Source: a virus. From it: DNA of 24,907 nt. A program made the position numbers and the translations under genes. Of this stretch, positions 22,307 through 24,907 are shown piece after piece. Position 1 is the first letter of the stretch, and each line of letters starts with the position of its first letter. The notes below the pieces were generated by a model, which had not been told where the DNA came from, did no database searches, and worked only from the letters and a program-made list of their open reading frames with translations. The DNA lies in IMG/VR virus record IMGVR_UViG_3300021963_000616, positions 1-24,907 of that record. One strand, written 5' to 3'.

Positions 22307-22340
22307 AATGTATAAACGTAAATTGTTTGTTTTTGTCTTA
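22307..22340 (-). promoter_or_regulatory. Candidate promoter before the chaperone-like gene
   Basis: Minus-strand element from the terminase stop codon (TAA, 22340-22338) to the ATG at 22306: TAAGACAAAAAC upstream and TTTACGTTTATACATT downstream. A GAC triplet lies 16 nt before CGT, similar to the AAC-N15-CGT spacing of the 9390 and 12831 copies. It fills the whole gap between two genes and would start a tail-gene transcript with almost no leader. Confidence 0.5.
22312..22340 (-). repeat. 29-nt direct repeat, copy 2
   Basis: Exact match to 14538-14566 in the same orientation. This copy includes the stop codon of the large terminase gene at its upstream end, so the shared sequence is partly coding here, whereas copy 1 begins 2 nt after its upstream gene. 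Confidence 0.9.
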
Positions 22341-23543
22341 ATAAATATGATAGTTGCCTTGATTTGGATTATCTAAATGGTAAATGATGTTGTACCTAAT
22401 CGCATCAATAATGTGATTCCAAGCATCAAGATAAAGTTTTGAAGCCTTATTTAAATAAACATAGTTGTTAAATTCTTTGGCAATATTTTGTGATTGAGGA
22501 TCTACAATGATTTGAAAGTCTTGCATCCTTACAATACCAGATTCAATAGTACCTTTCTTTACAGGTTGTATGTTAATACCTTGATAACGCAGGTCATCTA
22601 TAAGTCTTGGCTCTGCTGAGTCTGCAATGATTAAACCGTTATTACATTTCTCTTTAATTAACGATGCAAGAATATGTGTTTTTAATCCTCTTTCATAAAT
22701 TACTTCCTTGACATAGATTATCTTTCTTGCTTTGTCAATGGCTACCTCTGCTAAAGCATCTGGATCTATTGAAAATCCAAAGTCCATGCCATAAGATGTT
22801 TGTAATTGATTTGGGTTAAACTCACCAAACTTCCAATTGGTAAATACAACACCTTCTGCCTTATCTAACCAACCACCTAATATTGTATGCTCATATTTCT
22901 TTGGATTGTTTTCTTGCAGGCTTTCAATTTGAGAAATAAACGAATTGGATAAATATTTCTTGTTGTCCTTGTAAGTTGTGTGAATGTAGGTAGTATCTTT
23001 TTTAACTCCAGAAGTACCAGCATCAACTCCTTTATTCTCAAAGAATCGTTTGTAGATAAAATGCTCTTTTGTTACAGGGTTTAGAATTAGTATAACTCTA
23101 TTCTGCTTTGTGTTATGCCTAACCGATAAATCAATCTTATCAAATACATCTTCATCAACTAATTCTTCTGCTTCATCAAGGACAAAGGTAGTAACTCCAG
23201 CCAATGACTTTAAATTGGCAGTTTGAGTTCCACTACTTGTTTTAATACCCTTAAATATTATCCTTGAATTTGTTTGAGTATTAATAATCTCATCCTTTGT
23301 TATATAAAAATGATCCTGCAATCCTGCAGTTTCAATCTTGTCTGTAAACTCTGGAATGATTGACACATGAGCAGATGTTAATGTGTACCTTGTAAATAGT
23401 ATTACATGACCAACTTCATACGTTAGAAGCAAAAGGAATGAGTTTAAAGCATACGATTTACCAGAACCACGACCACCTGTTATTACATAGTATCTTGAAT
23501 CTGAATAAAATAACGGCTTATATTTATCATTTAGATTTATCAC
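22338..23543 (-). CDS. terL: Terminase large subunit
   Basis: 401-aa DNA-packaging motor. The ATPase half has Walker A GGRGSGKS (residues 23-30), Walker B TFVLDEAEE (119-127, D123 and E124), and a likely coupling motif around ILILNP (151-156). The nuclease half has the acidic residues expected for an RNase-H-like fold: D254 in YGMDFGFSIDP, D308 in IIADSAEP, and D380 in HIIDAIRY. Length and motif order match Terminase_3-type (PBSX-like) subunits. It starts at a GTG (23543) overlapping the TGA of the small subunit; no nearby ATG fits. Together with the small subunit it recognises, cuts and pumps DNA into the prohead through the portal encoded at 7298-9043. Confidence 0.96.
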   Translation of the reverse strand: MINLNDKYKPLFYSDSRYYVITGGRGSGKSYALNSFLLLLTYEVGHVILFTRYTLTSAHVSIIPEFTDKIETAGLQDHFYITKDEIINTQTNSRIIFKGIKTSSGTQTANLKSLAGVTTFVLDEAEELVDEDVFDKIDLSVRHNTKQNRVILILNPVTKEHFIYKRFFENKGVDAGTSGVKKDTTYIHTTYKDNKKYLSNSFISQIESLQENNPKKYEHTILGGWLDKAEGVVFTNWKFGEFNPNQLQTSYGMDFGFSIDPDALAEVAIDKARKIIYVKEVIYERGLKTHILASLIKEKCNNGLIIADSAEPRLIDDLRYQGINIQPVKKGTIESGIVRMQDFQIIVDPQSQNIAKEFNNYVYLNKASKLYLDAWNHIIDAIRYNIIYHLDNPNQGNYHIY

Positions 23544-23812
23544 TCAAATTTTACAATATCTTTTATGTCGAAATCGTTAATTGTGTGTGTATTGTTTTGA
23601 TCTATAACTTGCTTAGGCATACCATACCTGTACTGTAGCCAAGTCTTAATGGCATTGGTATCACCATCTTCAACTCTTTCCCCTAATTTTTGCCAAATCT
23701 TTTCTGGTACTTTGACTGCATCCATTGTTTCAATCAATGAAATAACTTCATCTTTCTTTAGCCTGCCAGAATTTGCTCTTGCGCCTCCCCTTTGTTTTTT
23801 TAATTCTTCCAT
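23540..23812 (-). CDS. terS: Terminase small subunit candidate
   Basis: 90-aa protein from the ATG at 23812; the open frame runs back to a TTG at 23833, but that start leaves no leader after the upstream stop. It begins MEELKKQRGGARANSGRLKK, a basic Gly/Arg/Lys-rich entry found in many phage small-terminase-like proteins. Next come a helical segment (VISLIETMDAVKVPEKIWQ), then GDTNAIKTWLQYRYGMPKQV, where the R-Y-G-x-P motif recalls other small terminases. The gene overlaps the large subunit by 4 nt. It would bind the packaging site and deliver DNA to TerL. Small terminases vary widely, so the call rests on position, size and these motifs. Confidence 0.8.
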   Translation of the reverse strand: MEELKKQRGGARANSGRLKKDEVISLIETMDAVKVPEKIWQKLGERVEDGDTNAIKTWLQYRYGMPKQVIDQNNTHTINDFDIKDIVKFE

Positions 23813-23834
23813 TTGAAAAAAATTGAAATCCAAA

Positions 23835-24023
23835 TTAAATCTCTATTAACTCTATTTCCTCTTTGACTAATTTCCAGTAGATCCTGTCATCAATCTTTAG
23901 TTTTTGCCCAATGATCAATTGAACTATGTACAATGCACATTGAATTGCCATTGATTTACTGCCTGTGTAGTACAGACAATTGATATAGATTATCCTTGCT
24001 CTTTCGTCAGGCTTCATTATCAT
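23835..24023 (-). CDS. Small helical protein of unknown function
   Basis: 62-aa protein, or 60 if the second ATG (24017) is used. It starts MIMKPDERARIIYINCLYY, has a mid-part SKSMAIQCALYIVQLIIGQK, and ends in a charged helix (KLVKEEIELIEI). The K-x-x-A-x-QCAL pattern resembles small proteins often found in Bacteroidota phage and prophage regions, but I know no function. The hydrophobic middle is too interrupted by polar residues to be a clear membrane segment. It overlaps the upstream gene by 17 nt and ends 22 nt before the small terminase ATG, in a poly-T rich leader. Confidence 0.6.
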   Translation of the reverse strand: MIMKPDERARIIYINCLYYTGSKSMAIQCALYIVQLIIGQKLKIDDRIYWKLVKEEIELIEI

Positions 24024-24381
24024 GCTCCATGTACACTTTGCGTAGTTTGCCTATTGTATCTCTCCAGCATGAATCACAAGATGTCTGTGATAGGGTTACA
24101 CCAAAGACATTATAATAAATGTCAGATAAATCTTTTTGAATCATTGGTGTAATTGTTTCATGATTAACTGCATAAAAATCAGTTAAATAATTATAGTCCT
24201 CAATTGATAAGCATTCTGGCTTATTGTAAGGGAACAACTTATTTAATACTTCTTTGCGTTTATCGCATCCACAATCAAACCCTATTGCTTCTGCTAATTT
24301 GTCAACTCCTGCTTTAATGCCAGTTGCTTCTGTGAACTTTTCTATTGAATCTCCAAGTCCTTTTGATGTTCTTTTGCCCAT
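24007..24381 (-). CDS. Small protein with paired cysteines, function unknown
   Basis: 124-aa protein. The N-terminal part (GLGDSIEKFTEATGIKAGVD) is helical and is followed by FDCGCDKRKEVLNKLFP, with a C-x-C pair at about residues 37-39. A middle region (LTDFYAVNHETITP) leads to a second pair, SCDSCWRDTIGKLR (C-x-x-C, about 102-105). The two pairs could together bind one zinc ion. I recognise the C-G-C-x-K-R-K-E pattern from hypothetical proteins near phage replication or terminase genes of Bacteroidota, without known function. It overlaps the sigma-like gene by 40 nt and the next gene by 17 nt, so all three are probably co-translated. A nucleic-acid-binding role alongside terminase or transcription is possible (inference). 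Confidence 0.7.
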   Translation of the reverse strand: MGKRTSKGLGDSIEKFTEATGIKAGVDKLAEAIGFDCGCDKRKEVLNKLFPYNKPECLSIEDYNYLTDFYAVNHETITPMIQKDLSDIYYNVFGVTLSQTSCDSCWRDTIGKLRKVYMEHDNEA

Positions 24382-24821
24382 TGTTGTAATTTGTTTTTAC
24401 AGTTTCTAATTGTATTATATATACTGGTAAATGAAATGCCAGATTCCCTTGACATTTTCCTCATTGAAATTCCCTTCTTTAAATATACTGAAAATAACAT
24501 TTGGTCATAGTATTCCCAAGTTGCTATGTAATCAAAATAGGGTTTAGTAGATTCAATCATTAAATCTTCTCTTTCGTATTCTGAAATCAAATATTCAATT
24601 TCTTTTGTGAACTCTACCTTTTCTATTTTAACTCTTGATAAATCAGCCGTTAGACTTCTAAGTGTATAATAAAAATAAGCCTCGTTAATTTCTTTATTCT
24701 TTTCTAAAATCTTAATGTATGCTTCTTGGACTATATCTTCTGCGTAAGTGATCTCGCCAAATTTCCTAACAATGTTAATCCAATGTCTATGTCGTTTCGA
24801 GATATGATCTATTGAGTTCAC
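24342..24821 (-). CDS. ECF-like RNA polymerase sigma factor
   Basis: 159-aa protein with a two-domain ECF-like layout. Residues about 10-62 match sigma region 2: HRHWINIVRKFG, then the typical AEDIVQEAYIKILEK (27-41) and a basic YYTLRSLTADLSR helix that would contact the -10 element. Residues about 104-148 form a region 4 helix-turn-helix (KKGISMRKMSRESGISFTSI) followed by a final helix. The length is normal for ECF factors. It begins at a GTG (24821) overlapping the stop of the upstream gene (TAGTG); the first in-frame ATG would delete region 2. It is encoded before terminase and so could be made before late genes and direct transcription from the GTTTATAC elements (inference). A host-gene-like regulator role is the alternative. 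Confidence 0.75.
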   Translation of the reverse strand: MNSIDHISKRHRHWINIVRKFGEITYAEDIVQEAYIKILEKNKEINEAYFYYTLRSLTADLSRVKIEKVEFTKEIEYLISEYEREDLMIESTKPYFDYIATWEYYDQMLFSVYLKKGISMRKMSRESGISFTSIYNTIRNCKNKLQQWAKEHQKDLEIQ

Positions 24822-24907
24822 TATCCTTTGAATTTTGCTAACTCATGATTTATGTACCAAATTGCTTTTTCAAGATCCTGTTTTTTGTTTCCTTTCTTGT
24901 CTGCTCT
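24821..24907 (-). CDS. 3' end of a DUF3310-like gene (cut by window edge)
   Basis: Only the last 28 codons are present, running off the right edge. They read RADKKGNKKQDLEKAIWY, then INHELAKFKG and a TAG at 24821. The pattern K-G-x-x-x-QDLEKA-x-WY matches the C-terminal end of DUF3310-type phage proteins (often labelled nucleotide kinase-like without proof), which end with a conserved DL-x-KA-x-WYL helix. The stop overlaps the GTG of the sigma-like gene by one base, so the two are coupled. The family call rests on a short stretch. Confidence 0.6.
   Translation of the reverse strand, partial: RADKKGNKKQDLEKAIWYINHELAKFKG

Overview
This window is most likely part of the late region of a tailed double-stranded DNA bacteriophage, or an integrated copy, infecting a member of the Bacteroidota, probably Flavobacterium-like. 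The DNA is AT-rich. Most starts are preceded by A-rich leaders rather than clear Shine-Dalgarno sequences, and many proteins look like types known mainly from Bacteroidota phages. All convincing genes lie on the minus strand, so the operon reads from the right end (24907) to the left end (1). No integrase, tRNA, CRISPR array or insertion sequence was seen. A tape-measure-like protein, a tail-tube-like protein and a candidate frameshifted tail chaperone suggest a long non-contractile tail (siphovirus type).

Layout in transcription order. (1) 24907-23835: the end of a DUF3310-like gene, an ECF-like sigma factor, a small Cys-rich protein and a small unknown. (2) 23812-22338: small and large terminase subunits. 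(3) 22306-19500: a two-frame gene resembling a tail-assembly chaperone, with a nine-T slippery run, then candidate tail-terminator and HK97-gp10-like joining proteins and a 356-aa structural protein. (4) 19503-16114: a 1129-aa tail protein whose C-terminal part alternates Thr-rich mucin-like linkers with Cys-containing modules. (5) 16112-14569: two putative glycosyltransferases. (6) 14539-12867: a 48-aa small gene overlapping the tape-measure gene. (7) 12827-10068: XkdF-like prohead protease, a Cys-rich mini-protein, a helical protein, a scaffold-like protein and the major capsid protein. (8) 10009-6402: tail-tube-like protein, unknown, portal with a Cys/His C-terminal extension, head-tail connector and a BppU-like protein. 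(9) 6402-2456: a 1214-aa fibre with a C-terminal S74 chaperone domain, then a small protein. (10) 2456-141: lysis cassette (holin candidate, GH24 lysozyme, unimolecular spanin candidate), a small protein and a metallophosphoesterase, closed by a terminator.

The genes are tightly coupled, with many ATGA, TAATG or TGATG overlaps, so the region behaves as a few long transcripts. Terminator-like hairpins follow the capsid gene, the tail-tube gene and the last gene. A recurring element, CGTTTATAC-like and directly upstream of start codons at 9386, 12827, 14539 and 22306, resembles an ECF-type promoter and might be read by the sigma factor encoded upstream. Two of these elements share an exact 29-nt repeat.

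The observations most worth a second look are the probable -1 frameshift at 21817-21825, the mucin-like tail protein encoded beside two glycosyltransferases, and the possible phage-specific promoter system. All family assignments come from reading the sequence by eye; no database search was run.
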